Source of the DNA: Rotaria sp. Silwood1
Lineage: Eukaryota > Rotifera > Eurotatoria > Philodinida > Philodinidae
Reading direction: 5' to 3'
Length of the DNA stretch: 64,000 nt
Assembly (NCBI GenBank): GCA_905250075.1
Contig: CAJNOP010000026.1
Coordinates: forward strand, 976,419-1,040,418
The notes beneath the pieces were generated by a model, which saw only the letters and a program-made list of their open reading frames with translations, was not told where the DNA came from and did not search any database. Shown here piece after piece: positions 1 to 14,300 of the stretch. The stretch's first letter is position 1. Each line of letters starts with the position of its first letter. Position numbers and translations under genes: made by a program.

Positions 1-2450
1 TATATATATGTATCAAAAACAATCGTTAATCATGAAGAAGAGACGAAAATAAATCTAGTAATTGGAAAGAGAAAAGACAAAGAAAAAAATATCATGGATA
101 TATGACGAAATAAGTAGAGAAAACAAACTAAGGAAATAACAACGTAAATAATTACATGATCGATTTCACATGTATAAATATCCAAGCCATAAAAGAAGCA
201 GTGATTCATGACTTGTGCGCATAAGACTGACTAATTGGTTTCGAAAAAAAAAACACAAGGATTATCATATTTACTCTTATTATAGATGCATCCTAGTAAA
301 ATAACGTACGATACAAAAGTAATGCGACAAATGTCGGACCCTATTTCTCTTCAATAGAAAAGTATTGAACAGAAAATGTTTTACTAAAAGACAGAACTTT
401 TTCTTCTCTTTCGAATCATGTATAATTTTCTATTGTCATCCGTTCTTAAACAAAATGATACACAAGAAAAGAGGAACGCCCTTAAAAAGCATTCATACTT
501 TTTGTGAGATACAAAAATCATAGTGTAAAATATTATTTTCTATAAATCTTTTACAAACACGTTTTGAAACGAATATTTTTTAATTAATTGATAGGATATT
601 GTCTCGTCTTTCGATTAGTATATGATTTATATTGTTCACACACTCGTACATGAAAAGGAACAAGTAAAAAACGAGAAACCTGAGTGAAATAAATTTATAA
701 TTTTTACATGAACTCATCAAAAACATTTTATTAGATGATAATTAGTACGATCTTTGTGGATTCATTTAAAAGATCTTGTCAAACTGTATTTTCTTCGACT
801 TTTATGAACTCGTTAAAAACATCTTGTAAAACAACAGTTCGTTGTAATCAATTATTGTTTAAAAGATATTTTTAATGAATTTATTTAAAAATTATAAATT
901 TATTGTACAAGTGTTTCTCTTCTTTTTTGTCTCGTTTCACTTAGGAATATTTGACAAATATGAATCATACACTGTTCGAAAGAAAAGAAAATCTTCTATC
1001 AACTGATAAATAAAATATTCCCTTCAGAACCTATTTATCAAAAAAATATAAGAATCGACATTTCGTGCGTCTTTTTATAGAAAAAGTGCGGATGCTTTTT
1101 TAAGAGTGCTTCTCTTTTCTGTTTCGCTCATGAGTGGAATATAAAAAGAAGTTATATACGATTTGAAAGAGAAAAAAACTACTCTCTCTTTTAATAAAAC
1201 CTTTTTCGTTCAATATCTTTCTATCGAAAAGAAATAGGGTTCGACATATGTCCATTGCTTGTGTACCGTATGTTATATTCTTGTAAAAGTGTAAATGATC
1301 GAAATCTGTTTTTTTTTGTTTCAATTAGATCTGATGTTTTCTTGACTTATCATTTGACTTACTCTTCTACGGACTCTTTATTTATTATTTAGAGAAGTTC
1401 TATAATTCGAGCACAGAAGACAGTGATAATTCAATTCGAAACTCATTTCTAAATTATCTTAGAAGTAATTCTTCTTGAGTTTTGGTTAGAAATGAATATA
1501 GAGGAAATCTGCAAGTAAAGTATGGAAAACTGTAAGCACGAATATATCTTTGTAAGGCATCTTTTGATATGAGTTCTACTATCTTTCATCTATCTTAATT
1601 TATAAAATATTGTATGAATGCTTGAAAAAGTTTTAAGCATTGCTGATTTCAAAGATATCTTATTCGCCTAAGTAGAAGTTAGATATTTAAATTCTTTAAT
1701 GACATCTATTCTTTAATCCTTCATATAGATATCAACTACTGAATCTTGTACTTGTGACTGAAAAACCTGCACTAATGTTTTGGACAATGTCATTGATTAT
1801 TTTCGCCTTCTGAAATAAGTTTCTTTTTTTCGCGTATTCTTGTTCCTTCTTCAAAAAACTTAATCATATGCTTAATTCTTTGGCATATTAATGAAGATAC
1901 GAGTATTTTGAGATTATCAACAAATATATGACTAGAATAAGCATTTATACATACAACAAGATCATAATGAAACATAACAAATAGATATAGGCTCAAAATA
2001 CTGCATTGAGGCAACTTCAGCATGTATTAAAAATATTTGTAATTTATTTTTTTGAAAAATAATATATGCATGATAATCATTTAGTTCTGAAATAATTAAT
2101 GTCGATAGTTGAAGAGCTATATCGATTGTATAGAACTTAACAACAAATCCATTGTGTCAAATTATATCGTATACATTTTAATAGCTAACATAAACTGTTA
2201 GTGTTGAAATAATAGCCATCATATTATTTTTTTATTTTTTCATAAATATAGAAATGACTCTAATAAGAACAGAACAATCTGGACGACAATCTGGCTGTTC
2301 AACTGAAAACAAATTGTTAATGTCTGCCTAATGTATCACTCTATCTAGTATAATTTTTTCGAATAGATTTTAATATTTTACTAAACGAGGCTTGATCGTG
2401 TTTAATTACAACAAGGTACTCCCCTACTTTTATTATATTCAACTTAATTA
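1..2450. other. gene-poor AT-rich DNA
   Basis: No intact gene is visible. The minus strand at about 1,790-2,023 has a 77-codon open stretch of protein-like composition (for example VDNLKILVSSLICQRIKHM), and scattered similar pieces continue down to about 1,400. These look like more distant remains of the decayed frame described at 2,460-4,430, but I could not join them, so this is only a suspicion. The rest is low-complexity AT-rich sequence. Confidence 0.4.
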
Positions 2451-2459
2451 TTTTCGATA

Positions 2460-4430
2460 ATTTCAAAATATCAGGCTACTGGTAATTGTTTAGCCTAGTA
2501 TTAAAACAATTTGCTATACAATTAGTATAACTCAGTGGGATTTGTTTGATCATAAAATAAGATACTTCACCCAAACTAAGTGAGTTTTTTTTTGTATTTA
2601 ACTTTGATCTATGTTTCTTTATTTCTATAACATTGATCATTTTCAATCTTTTCACTTAGCATCGTTAGTCAATTGATCGATTCTAAATATTCTGCTTTGA
2701 ATTAATATTGATGAAGATATAACATATTCGTACTTTGTTCTTTGAACAGTTCTAAGTAGTATCCATCAAGTTCATCCATGATTTCGTTGTCTTTTGATCA
2801 ATAATGTTTCACTAGTATCCAATTTCGTAAAAGATATGGATCTATGTTTACATATCTGACGGCTATTTAATTCAACTACTCTATCTGTGTTGCTATGTGT
2901 TTCTTGACTTTCGAACAGAAAACCCTGCCATTTATATCTTAGTCATTTCCATTTTTACTTCTCATGTTAATACGCGTGATAGCACTCTTAACTCTTCGTT
3001 TATAATGAAAGTTTTTTTTTCTTCGATTTATACTAGTTTTTCACTGGTTTCAATTCTTTTAGTTTCTACATAAGATAAAGGAGCAGTCAAGTCGTCATTT
3101 TTCTCATTCTTTCAATTGTGTAAGCCTGTTTTCTAAAGTATCAAGAGAGCACATATTATTCATTTAAAATTCATGCTCTTGTATCCTTCTATTATGCTTC
3201 TTCATCCAAAATTCTTCTAAAAACCTGAATAAAGTCTCATACATCTTCCAAATAACACGAAAAGATATTTCATTCTTAAGTAAACTCTTAGTTTATCAAG
3301 CTATTATTCCTGTTCAATGGTCACTGATATCTATTTTCAGAGTCTCTCATATTGTTCCTTCCATATTTAAAAATGTTAAATCAAATTTTTTATTGGAACG
3401 TTTTGAAAAGTAGAATGTTCATAAAATGTATCAAAAATTGTTTTTTTCCTGATTATTCATTCAAGCTTCTATTTCTTTAATTTGACTACGTACTTCCCCA
3501 TTCTGCTATCGTTGCGTTAAAAACACTAATAATCATTGTATCTTCAATTATATATGACTCTAGTTCTTCTAAAATTCTGTTCTGATCTGCCATATATAAA
3601 ACAGTGATTATTCGAATTGTTCTAGAGAAACCATTAACATCATTAATAACTGTATTTTCAACATTAAAATCTATTCTCGATCCTTTCAAAATGTTTGCAC
3701 ATTGTTACACATACACCTACGTTTTTATTAGTTTCGTCTTGATGAAAGATGTTGAAATGATATTTTCGAGATCTATGCCACAGTTCATCAACTTCAATAA
3801 AAAAAAATGGATAAAGGGATATACTTTATAAACAATATCAATTACTGCTAAACATATAGGAACACATCCTTCAACGTGAGAGCAGAGAACATTGGGTACA
3901 ACATGTCGATTGATTCCTGATGCGGAAGGCTGTAATAATCCAAAATGTATTTTCAATGGATATTCAACTTAATTTTAGCATTGAATTATATTCATGCAGA
4001 TCTTTGAATAATAAATCGAAAACCATTGGTTCTTCGTTAAAAGCGATATTGAAAATGCTTAACATTTTCCGCTTATTGAAGATTTCGTTCAATATCCTCT
4101 TTTACATATGCTGTCGTGAAACATTGGAGAGATATGTAACGGACGACAAGTGCAAAAGAATCAGGATTATATCTCGACTCAATCGCAATGCTATTGATAT
4201 TATTGACACATGATGATTGTTTCGTACGACGCATTGTTGTTTATATCTACTTTTAATTTAGTACCCGCATGATCCATGAGAGAGAAGGTGATCGAGATTT
4301 CTTGTTGTTTGAAGAAATCTTCAATCATATTCCTTGCTGATACATGCGATGGTTGACTCTTCGAGTTCTCTGTTGGTTCATTTTCGAATATGAAGCCACG
4401 GAAGACCGCTTGAAATAATATGTTTTATTT
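2460..4430 (-). pseudogene. decayed protein-coding gene, family not recognised
   Basis: Reading the minus strand from about 4,425 downwards gives successive protein-like blocks in shifting frames: one containing ENEPTENSKSQPSH and NMIEDFF (4,420-4,200), one with NEEPMVFDLLFKDLHEYN (about 4,040-3,970), one with GINRHVVPNVLCSHVEGCVP (about 3,920-3,860), one with DELWHRSRKYHFNIF, then FSRTIRIITVLYMADQN (about 3,640-3,590), then DDLTAPLSYVETKRIETS (about 3,080), DELDGYYLELFKEQSTN (about 2,780) and GEVSYFMIKQIPLSYTN (about 2,560). The blocks are separated by stops and frame changes. Several lack ATG codons, so ORF calling largely misses them. I do not recognise the family. Even composition and ordered blocks on one strand argue for a dead gene or dead homeologous copy; chance is possible for individual blocks. 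Confidence 0.5.
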
Positions 4431-7398
4431 GTTCAAATGGAAGATGACGTTGCTATTGTCCTAATGCTTGTTATTATGCTTCATTTAGTATACGATTATT
4501 ATTTAACAGATACATAAAGCTTCGTGCAATCGATACATTTATTTGATTAGTATTTATTTACTTTTCGTTCAATAAAACATTTTGTTGTGTTCATCTGTCT
4601 GCTCGATACTTATTACTAGAGTCTAAGTGTTGCTTAAGTGTTTAAGACGTGAGCAAAATGAAGCCAAAATAAGATGTTGATGAACACTGAATGCGACATT
4701 GTGATTTTGACGAATGTATACTATCCTTCTTTCATATAGTAGGTAACTGTTTAGGTAATATTTTCGGCAGCAGTATATCGATTAGTGTTTGTAATAGGGT
4801 CGATAGATGAGTCATGTAGCTACAAATTTGATTATGAGCTATCCTTGCTTGAATAATAATTACTCTTGATTCCTCTTCTTATTTTAATAAGAAGAAGATA
4901 AATGCAAGTTCGTATTCGTCTGCTCTAGAGAATGAAAGTGGCGATCAACACTTGTTGATACTACACGATTCTAATCAATTAACTCTGTAAGAATTTTAAG
5001 TTTCTTACAAAACAAAATTAAAATATTGAGTATCGTCGAGACGTGAAAAAGAAATAGTTTGACAGGAACAAGTAAAAAAGTTATTTTATTTCGTTTTCTT
5101 AATAATGATATAAATCAATGCATTTGAGAATTAACTAGTGAAACTTTCATGAAATTCTTATTCATTTAAATTATGAATTTTACAATTCTATCATACGAAC
5201 AACGGGATTATACAATTTTGTTTTATATTTATTTTCATAAAAAAAACTTTCTAGCTGATTCGTAATTCTGTAATTAGTCCAATTTTGTATTATTCTCTTA
5301 ATGAAGCAGCTTCGAGATAAGTTGTTAAAATAAGAAAATTGAATGATTTATTTTGTTGATGAAATTTCATTATCGAAAACAAAAACATTGGTAACGATCT
5401 CAAAAAGATTGAAAATTGTCTTTTCTACTGTCTCGGAGATGTACTAGAACAAAACAAACGAAATCCATAAGTACAATATATCTGAAGGATAGTAAACTTA
5501 GAAGCTTCGACATGCTAGTCAATAAAAAAACGGAATATTCATTTATTAGTATGTCTTCATCTATCTATTATTCAGAAAAAAAATTCAATTATATTCTAGT
5601 GAACGGTATGTTTGTTTAGCAAGTCTCTCCGATTGTAAATTATTAATAAAACGAAGGAAAGAACTGTCAAAACTAACTGTTCAATGCTTCTTGCATTATA
5701 GTTGCTTGACTTATGAAAATTCTGATCGTGGCACTTCGAAATTGTACCTGATTGGATCAAAGTGAATACTAAAAGCCTAAACGCACATCCAGACCTGCCT
5801 TTCTGAGAGAGATTTAGGCTGCTATTTTTGAGGCAGACTATTTCAGGCTAGGTAAACAGTCTGCCTTCTATATTTTTAAGCTTTCAAGAAAAACCTTCAC
5901 CTTTTATTAGCAGGAAATGTAGTTGTCAAAGACAATCGGGATATCTTTGATAATAAAGTTGAAAAACGAAATATTATCATATTGACTGGAAATTATTATG
6001 TTTCATAGTATATTATGACTGCCTTGTTCATTGATAAGTTACGTTTTTTGTTTATCTATCTATTTCACTAGATTACTGCGCACTGTTGTTAATCGCTTAT
6101 TATTCTCTTTTAATATAAACTATTGTCTAATTATTATCGTCTGATTCATAGATATATTTTAGTAAAATATCTATTGTTGATAATTCGTCTTTCGCTAATT
6201 CGCAAAATGCGTAACAAATGTCCTTAGTTAAGCACGGGAACTTTTAAATACTAACATCTCTTGTTTGTTGTGTGTCTACAGATATTTCGTCGACCGAAAG
6301 AAGAATTATTTGAAATAAAATAAGTTTGCTTGCACTTGTCAAGTCACGTGTAGACATTTTCGATCCAGTGACTCAAAAAACCTGTAAAAAAAGATGTAAT
6401 TTACATTATCTTAATGAAATTATTTCCAGAGAAATATGATGCCCAAAAAAGAAAATGATTTAATTTACATGAAAGCCATCTCACGGCAATCATTAGAAAT
6501 ATACGAAACTAACGTCATGAAAACATAAAAATAAAACAACTTGAATTCATCCTCCTTGATATAAGTATCCAGTCAGATAGCTTTTTGTCGAGCTGTTTTG
6601 AAGTTTCGTTACTCTACCACCAATGAGGGTATGACACATTTTTTGTCCTTACATATTCCGTTTTTGAACAGTGATCTCTGTAAGGACTATAATTATACAT
6701 AAGGTTGAAATTCATCAGATTCATGATTTTCTTTTGAGGAAAAATCGTGAAACATGATGTATTTCACACAAAATACACCGATAAAAATCATTTTTCTCTA
6801 AAAAATGAATGTTAATTTTCAATCGTTTTCTAAACGATTGAAATTGAATGTTTCAAATGTAACAGTAATCAAATCAAAGTAATCGAATAATTTTTGTTTC
6901 GCGAAATAATCCAAATCGTTGAACTCAAACCAAGCAGAAGTATGAAAATAATGTTAGTTTGCTAAAACATCGAAATCATGAAATGAAAACAATACAGAAA
7001 TAATCATACTAATGAAATGATCATTGATATTTGTAAAATGACAAAAACCACAACAGTTTTTGCATGAAAATTTCGAAAATAAGTATATAAAAGGATTTTT
7101 TTTGATTTCTTAAGTCATTAGGATTAATCATGGCTACACTTATTTATTCACATTGTACGTATTATACGATTTGTACTGACATCATAGGAAAACTAGACGA
7201 TTCTAACGACTAACAATGAAGTATCACTTTCATTGTGAAAACAATTAAATATTTTGTGTGTTTTGAATCATGAGTTTCATATTATTTCGAATATTTGTCA
7301 GAAAGAATATAAGTTCAGTACCATCGAAAACTAGTATGATGCTTCTTCTAAAATTGAAAAAGTTATTAGGTTTTTGAATGCTACATGAATGTGACAAT
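4431..7398. other. intergenic DNA
   Basis: No gene seen. A less AT-rich patch at about 5,770-5,875 holds two short inverted repeats: AGCCTAAA with TTTAGGCT, and GGCAGACT with AGTCTGCC. It may be a worn MITE. A 67-codon open frame at 5,416-5,619 has no supporting features and is not called. Confidence 0.4.
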
Positions 7399-8665
7399 CA
7401 TATCATTCGTCGACAAACTTTGATCGACAGCATTCCGTCGACACTTTTTTTGTCGACATACATTCGTGAAGAAGAGCATCACCAATGTTAAGAAGTACCA
7501 GCCTACTTTTTTTTTTATTTAACCAAGTAGATACAATAGAAAATAACAAGAATGTACATGTAGGTACAGGTGTGGTAGCAGATGCAGATGTAAGTGTGGA
7601 CATGAATGCAGGATAGAAGTACGACAATTTGAAGAAAGTTCTAAACTGATAATCTGTTACGGAAGACGAGCTGATCTGAACTGTTGTAACGTCTCAGCTC
7701 ACATCACGAGTTGTTTAGAGGAAATTCAGTAATGAAACAGAGGTGTTCGGAGCCCTTTGTTGTTCTGTTCTGAGACTGAAATGGAAGCAGCTCTATTGGC
7801 TATACTAAAAGCATTAATTAAGATGTTAAGAAATCACGCGTGACGCTAGAAGCCTTTTCCCAGATGCTAGGGATCATTTGCGATATTAGAGATCACCTGG
7901 CATGCTATAGCCATTATCTGGGATGCTGATAGCGTCAGCCAAGTTGCTAGCAACATAGCTACGGATCCTCCTATCATCAAACGTAGTGTCTATATTATCC
8001 CAGCTAATCCCATGGAATCTCAGTCAATCCTCTAGCATCCAAGCTAATTCTTATAGTGTCTCAGATGATTCTCTAAAACTCTAGGTGGTGTTTCCAGCAT
8101 CACGAGTGGTGCTGCTAATACTCCGGTGTCAGGAGGAACTAACAAAGGTCTCAGGACACCTATGTTTCATTATCGAATTTTCTCTCAACGACTTGAGCAG
8201 TTCTTTTGGGTCTGAATTGATCCTTTGGAACAACTCATTAGCTCGTTTAAACTGAGTTCATGAGCTAAAACTCTTGTAAGTCTAGTGCAGTAGCAGGTGT
8301 ATGTGTGCGGACAGGTGTAGATGTATGGATGTAGATCCTGGTGGAGCTGTGAATGTGATTATGAGTTTGGTGATAAAGTACTCTCGGGCAGTCATGTGCA
8401 TCCACGTGTATGCGAGGAAAACTTTTGGTTTTGTTAGAAATGGTAAAATCATTTCCTACGTTGTTACATTGTAAGAATAAAGTATTTCGTAAGAAAGAGA
8501 AGAAATGCATTATTGACTAACAGAGTTGTCGACCAAAAAACTTTTCGACGAAATGAATTCGACAAAGTATATTGTCGACGAAGTAGTTGTCAACGAAACG
8601 GGTGTCGACAAAGTTTCTGTCGACAAAATGTCTGTCGACAAAGTGTACTGTCGACGAATGATATG
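7399..8665. mobile_element. TIR element with clustered GTCGAC repeats
   Basis: Both ends carry CATATCATTCGTCGACA in inverted orientation (7,399-7,415 and about 8,649-8,665). Each end is flanked by CAAT (7,395-7,398 and 8,666-8,669), a possible 4-bp target duplication. Just inside the ends are clusters of the palindrome GTCGAC: three on the left (7,410-7,457) and about six on the right (8,527-8,655), the right cluster in roughly 15-bp units such as GTCGACAAAGTTTCT. The interior is less AT-rich than its surroundings and has degenerate GCTAG/GATC-type motifs at 7,840-8,110. No transposase is visible, so it looks non-autonomous. The terminal repeat is seen directly; the family is unknown. Confidence 0.6.
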
Positions 8666-11339
8666 CAATTCTCATGGACGACATAATTTGGTAATGTATT
8701 TTTCAACGTGTTTTTAACAAAATGTTCATGACATATAATTAAATTCTTGATCTAACTAAGATATAAATTGCATAGAAATAATATAGTGCAACGAAAAGAA
8801 AAGACTGTTTTTTTCGAATCATATGAAGAAAACTATCAAAATAGAATAACTAAGTCGAATAATTCCTAATTTTAAGAAATAATATTAACACTATCTTAAA
8901 CAATAGAATCGAATGTCACAATCTATTCATATCTGTCTTTTTTTAGAAACCAACATTTTCTAAAACAAATCATTCGTATTAACAATTCAATGTATAAAGT
9001 CGCACCTAAACAAACACAGAACTAGATTACTTTTACTGACTTGTCAAAGAAGACGTCAATAATTGTTGATGATATAATGACTGATGAAAATCATCTGTTA
9101 TGTAATTACATATATTGACAACAAAAAGCTGTCTTCATTATTCTTTTTTGAAATACCAAGAGTATTGCAATTAGATAAAATAAACATAATTGAAATTAAA
9201 GAAAAAAGAAAAGTTATTAGAAAAGTAACTTTATCAATGAAGAAAATCAGTATGTGTCCTTAGCAATGATTTATTCTGTAAAAAAAACTTAATTTCTATT
9301 AAATAATTCAGACAAAAAAATTCAATTCAATCGGTTTTAATTGATCTTTTTTTCATGATACCGTTACATTGAAGTATTCTAAAACTAAAGACAAATATGA
9401 AAAGTTATATTGTACTACAGAGAACAAGTGCTATCTTCCTTTTCAATAAAAGTTCAAATACAGATGACAATTGATTGAATCATATTTTCTCTATGAAATA
9501 TCTTGTCTATAAAAAAAAAACTAGATAAAATCTCTAGAATTTCCTTTTTTATGTTGATATTATTTTGTTAGACAAGTGAACAAAGCAAAACAAAAAAAAG
9601 ATTGTTGATTAGTATTAGTTTTTTTTTCGATTTTGTTTTATTTTATTTTCTGTCAAGTAATTATCTTTGTATCTTGGGATTTCAAGTATCGTATGTTTAA
9701 AAGATGCTCAAAGAAGTCAAGAGAAAAAGAACTGCTCTTCAGGCATAAATTTGTCATTTTATGACGTTTATAGTTGATCTGACGTGCTGTTTTTTCTTCC
9801 CTTAATGATACTTAAATGAGAAAAAAAAAAAGATAACAATTAATTCGAACTAGTAGTTGCAGATGAAAACTATTTATTCTCTTTCGATGATTTTATCTTT
9901 AATCTATTGATATCAATACATAGATTAAAACAAACATGCATCAAATAGAAAAGAGATCTGAATTGTTTTGATCATAGTCATTTTTGTCTAATTATTAACA
10001 CATCATAGAACTCATATAATCATTTCTGATGTTTGATTATAGTTGAACAAGTGCATCAAACAAGAATAGAAAAGGCCATTGGCAAATCGAGCTTGTTGAC
10101 ATTTATTAATTTTACTTGATGTTAGTGATATATGTATGTTATTCGTATTGTTGTTGTTTTTTTTTTTTTTTATAAAGGATGATGATTAATCCTTCCAATA
10201 TGTATTACTAGTATTTAAGTAGCGCAGATTTTCTCGAACCAAAAAGAATATGACAAAGAAAAGAACAAAAACAACAATAATATCATCAATAAGAAAGAAG
10301 AAGATGAATCGTATTGATGATTATGGTAATGTAGCGGTGGTACCACAAGCATTTTCTAATTAATAATAGAAGGCCAAGTTGTTGGTCTTGACAAGCAAAG
10401 GAAGAAAAAAAAAAAGCAAACTGTTTGAAAATATCTTTCGTCGCATTTTTCTGCTCTTGTCATAACCATCCTCCCAACAGTCTCTTTCTCTTCGATTGAT
10501 GACTCATAAATACACGGAAAAGACGATGACAAGAAAGCTATGTGGCATTCTTTCGCATCGTTAAGCAATCGTGACGATAATTCGCACAATGGACGACTGC
10601 CATAGTCAGAATAACATCAATAATAAGACAAGAAAAACGACAACGTATGCTTGGACGCTAAATAGAGGAATAAGTTAAGTGTTGTTAATACAATAACAGG
10701 TAAATAACATTAGAGCTAAATCGTTTAGTTATTAAATAATAGGTTTTTTTCTTTCTGTTCAAACATAACATTACCATTCATTCACATTGTTCGTAATCGA
10801 AGTTTTGTCTACTCATATAAAACATATTGGTACTTGCAGTTTCCGAGAAACAATTTTTTTTCATACGGGAATAGTAATAAATACACAAGACAAAAGGAGA
10901 GAATTCCCTTTTATGGTTTATTCTCTACCTGCTATCCTCTCTTTCTTTTTTCATTTAGTTTTGGCCCTAACAGCATCGTTCAACAATGCACATAGTTACG
11001 TTTGTCACTCATCAATGCTCGTCGTCAATTTAGATATATATATATGTGTATGGTGTGCGTGTACGCTCATAATAGAGTTGTAAAGATGATCGATGCGGCA
11101 AATTGTGGTTTTTCTATTGAGCGTCGATAATCTAAACAACAACGGTACTCTCGCTTCCTTACTTATTCACTCGTCTTCCTTTTCCTTCTTTTTTCTTCAT
11201 ATACGTGAGAAGACTAACTGTTAGATAGACATTCAATGAACAAATTTGTTCTTTGCACGTGAACACATATATACTATCTGCTCATCATATCTACTCATAT
11301 TCATTAAATACTATTCAAGAAAACGATTATCGTCTTTTA
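8666..11339. other. intergenic DNA upstream of the LRR gene
   Basis: No gene is supported. Short open frames occur at 10,356-10,589 (minus) and 10,787-11,083 (plus) but show no domain and no clear splice context. The last few hundred bases before 11,340 would include the promoter and 5' leader of the LRR gene; no convincing core promoter element was identified. Confidence 0.4.
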
Positions 11340-14300
11340 ATGATACATTCCATCAAGTTAAATCAAATGATCGGGTATGTAGTCTATTAACAAACATATA
11401 TCTAGTGATATGAAATGAAGTTCAAATCATATTTTAAGAAAGTATCATTCTGAAGACTACGAATATTTATTAAACGTTGTCAATCAAAAATTCATTTGTT
11501 TTTTCTGTTCTTCTTTCTACTAGTTATTTAATTGTCCTTCTTTTTCTTCTATTGCCATCAAATATTATTGCCTTGATGAATTATAAAACTGCTTGTGAAT
11601 TATTAAAACTTCCACGTGATTGTCATTGTCAACGTACACGTGGTGTACCAATATCATCATTAAATGAAACACGTTTACGATGTCGTCAATTTACTAAAAT
11701 AACTACTGATTATCATTGGTCTATTGTACCATATGATCGTTTAGCATTTGAAACTCCGAATGATAATTTAACATTATATCGTTTGGCATTTGCTGATATT
11801 CGAGCACGAACATTACGTTTTAATGTTCAAAATCTTTTTTTAAATGATCATGCATTTGAAAATGCTTATATTGGTCAATTAGCTATTTCACATACAGATA
11901 ATGATGGTTTAATAAATTTTGAATTAAATGGACAAATATTTTATGGTACAACAATAACAAATATATATATAAAATCAATTGATTTTCAAACACAAATATC
12001 TGAAATAATATTATCAAATGCAAGAGTTTATAGATTTTTAATTGAATCATCAAAATTTTATGGTTTTACAAATAAAAAATTTATAATTAATCAACAAAAT
12101 GAAACAAATTCTAAAAATAATAATCAATATGATAATTTTCTTGAATATGATACTATATTAACAACAAATTCATTATATTTAACAAGTAGTCAATCATCAC
12201 CATTAAAAATTCATCGAATGAAAAATAAGAGAATTATACGTCAAATATTCGAAACAAATGATGATAATTCATCATTACCTGAAGAAACTGTTATGGTTAA
12301 CATAACATCAAGTCCTCGTCCAGCTTTTGTAACAATTTATACAATTCTATCAAGTATTAATACCACAAATTTAACAGAAAATTATTTTCCAAATAATTTA
12401 GAATATCGTCAAACAAATGAAATTGAATTAAGTCATAATTATATTTATTCAATAGATGCATATGCTTTTCGTCATTTACAATTCTTTGAAGGACGATTAA
12501 TATTAACTTATAATCATATTCAATATATATCTCCATATGCATTTACTTATTTATATTCATTAAAAAATTTATCATTAGCTAATAATTATATTCAAAATTT
12601 ATCATTAATACATTTTGAAAATTTAAATAAATTATATGAAATTGATTTAAGTTTTAATCAAATATATGATTTACGTAATAATATATTTCAATATTTATAT
12701 AATTTACATATATTACATTTAAATAATAATCCATTAAAATTTATTGATTCAAATATATTTACAAATTTAATTCATTTAAAAGAACTTCATTTACAAGGTA
12801 TACCATTAATTCAATTAATTGATCCACAATATTCACATTGGATTTGGAATTTAGCAAGTTTACATGTAGATTATGTACCCAATACGAAGTAAGATTAATA
12901 TAAGAAAAAAGAAAAGTTAAAAATAAAAAAAAAATCAATTTTGTTTTGATAAAATAAGAAATAATCGTATGTTCTCAATAAGAACATTTATGTTATTACA
13001 TTTAGCTAAACAAATTAAACATGTCGTTTATTGCCTGTGTCATAAGTATTTTTGGTCGATTTACATTACAAGGACATATTCTTTATCAACTAATAAATAT
13101 CTTGCCTACAACATAGTTCTCTATATAATGATTAAAAAAAAAAGTAACTTTACAAGCATAAATAACTGCTTAATACATATATATAGAATAGTTTTTCTTA
13201 GAAGAGAGGTTAGAACAGGATATGAATTCTATCGAGAGGAATGAAATAACGATAGGTTCGAATGACTCCGACAAATGAAACTCATCATAAAGTCGGAGAT
13301 CATAGATATATATGTAGTCCATGGTTAAAGTTTATTGATGCATAAGATACATCGAACAATATTATTTCTTTTTATTACCAAATATCAAAAAGAAAAGAAT
13401 ACTAACGAAAGTATTCTAATAATGAATATATATGATAATATATATATATGAATAATATATAACCCTATAAATATTTCTTTTATTGAATTTACAGTTTTTC
13501 ATAAAGAAAAAGGGAAAGACTTTTCTAATTTATTAATATCACTTTTTTTTTTCTTCGTTAAAAGAAAACTAATAATTAGCATCATTAATAAATCTTGAAA
13601 AAAAAAGAAAATTCTCAAAATAATCTCAATTGACATATTTTTTTTTTCTATTGACAACAAAAGTCTTTTCCGAAATAGAAACAAAAAAAAAATACATAAT
13701 TGATTGATTGCTTCTAACAAAAGAATGAATACAACAAACGTATATAACTAATAATATTTCATACCAGCAATTAACATCCAGACAACATCCTGTATAAATA
13801 GAAAGAGTATTAAAAAATAATTCTTTATCTTTTTTGTTTCTTCTAGTTTTGCATTGAGTGATTTTACATTTTGTTTATTATCACGTTTTAATGGAACATT
13901 TTTTCATGTAAATCGTCATCTTTTATGTCCATGTAATGTTTATTATTTATCGTTTAATTCTGATATATATTATAATATAACATATTCAACAGTAAAATAT
14001 TATACAAATTATTTACGTATTACACCAATATGTATTCTAAATAAAACTATATCTAATATTGAACAATATCAATATGATAATGAACAAATACAATATTCAA
14101 ATAATAATACAAATTTTATTTTTCGTAGTGGAGAAGATAAATGTAATTATAAATTAATGTTTCTTGATTGTGATGCTATGACAACAACAACGACAACGAC
14201 AACAACAACAATTATAACTACTACTTCAATAGAAATGACAACGCTGTTAGAAATGACATATACTGCAGAAAGTCTTCTTCATACAACACCAGATATTCCA

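Noticed and set aside
8526..8717. 63-codon frame with VDKVSVDKMSVDKV
   Set aside because: It is the 15-bp GTCGAC repeat read in frame, inside the TIR element.
13250..13275. GGTTCGAATGACTCC resembling a tRNA B box
   Set aside because: No A box or cloverleaf at the right distance upstream, and position 10 of the box does not fit.
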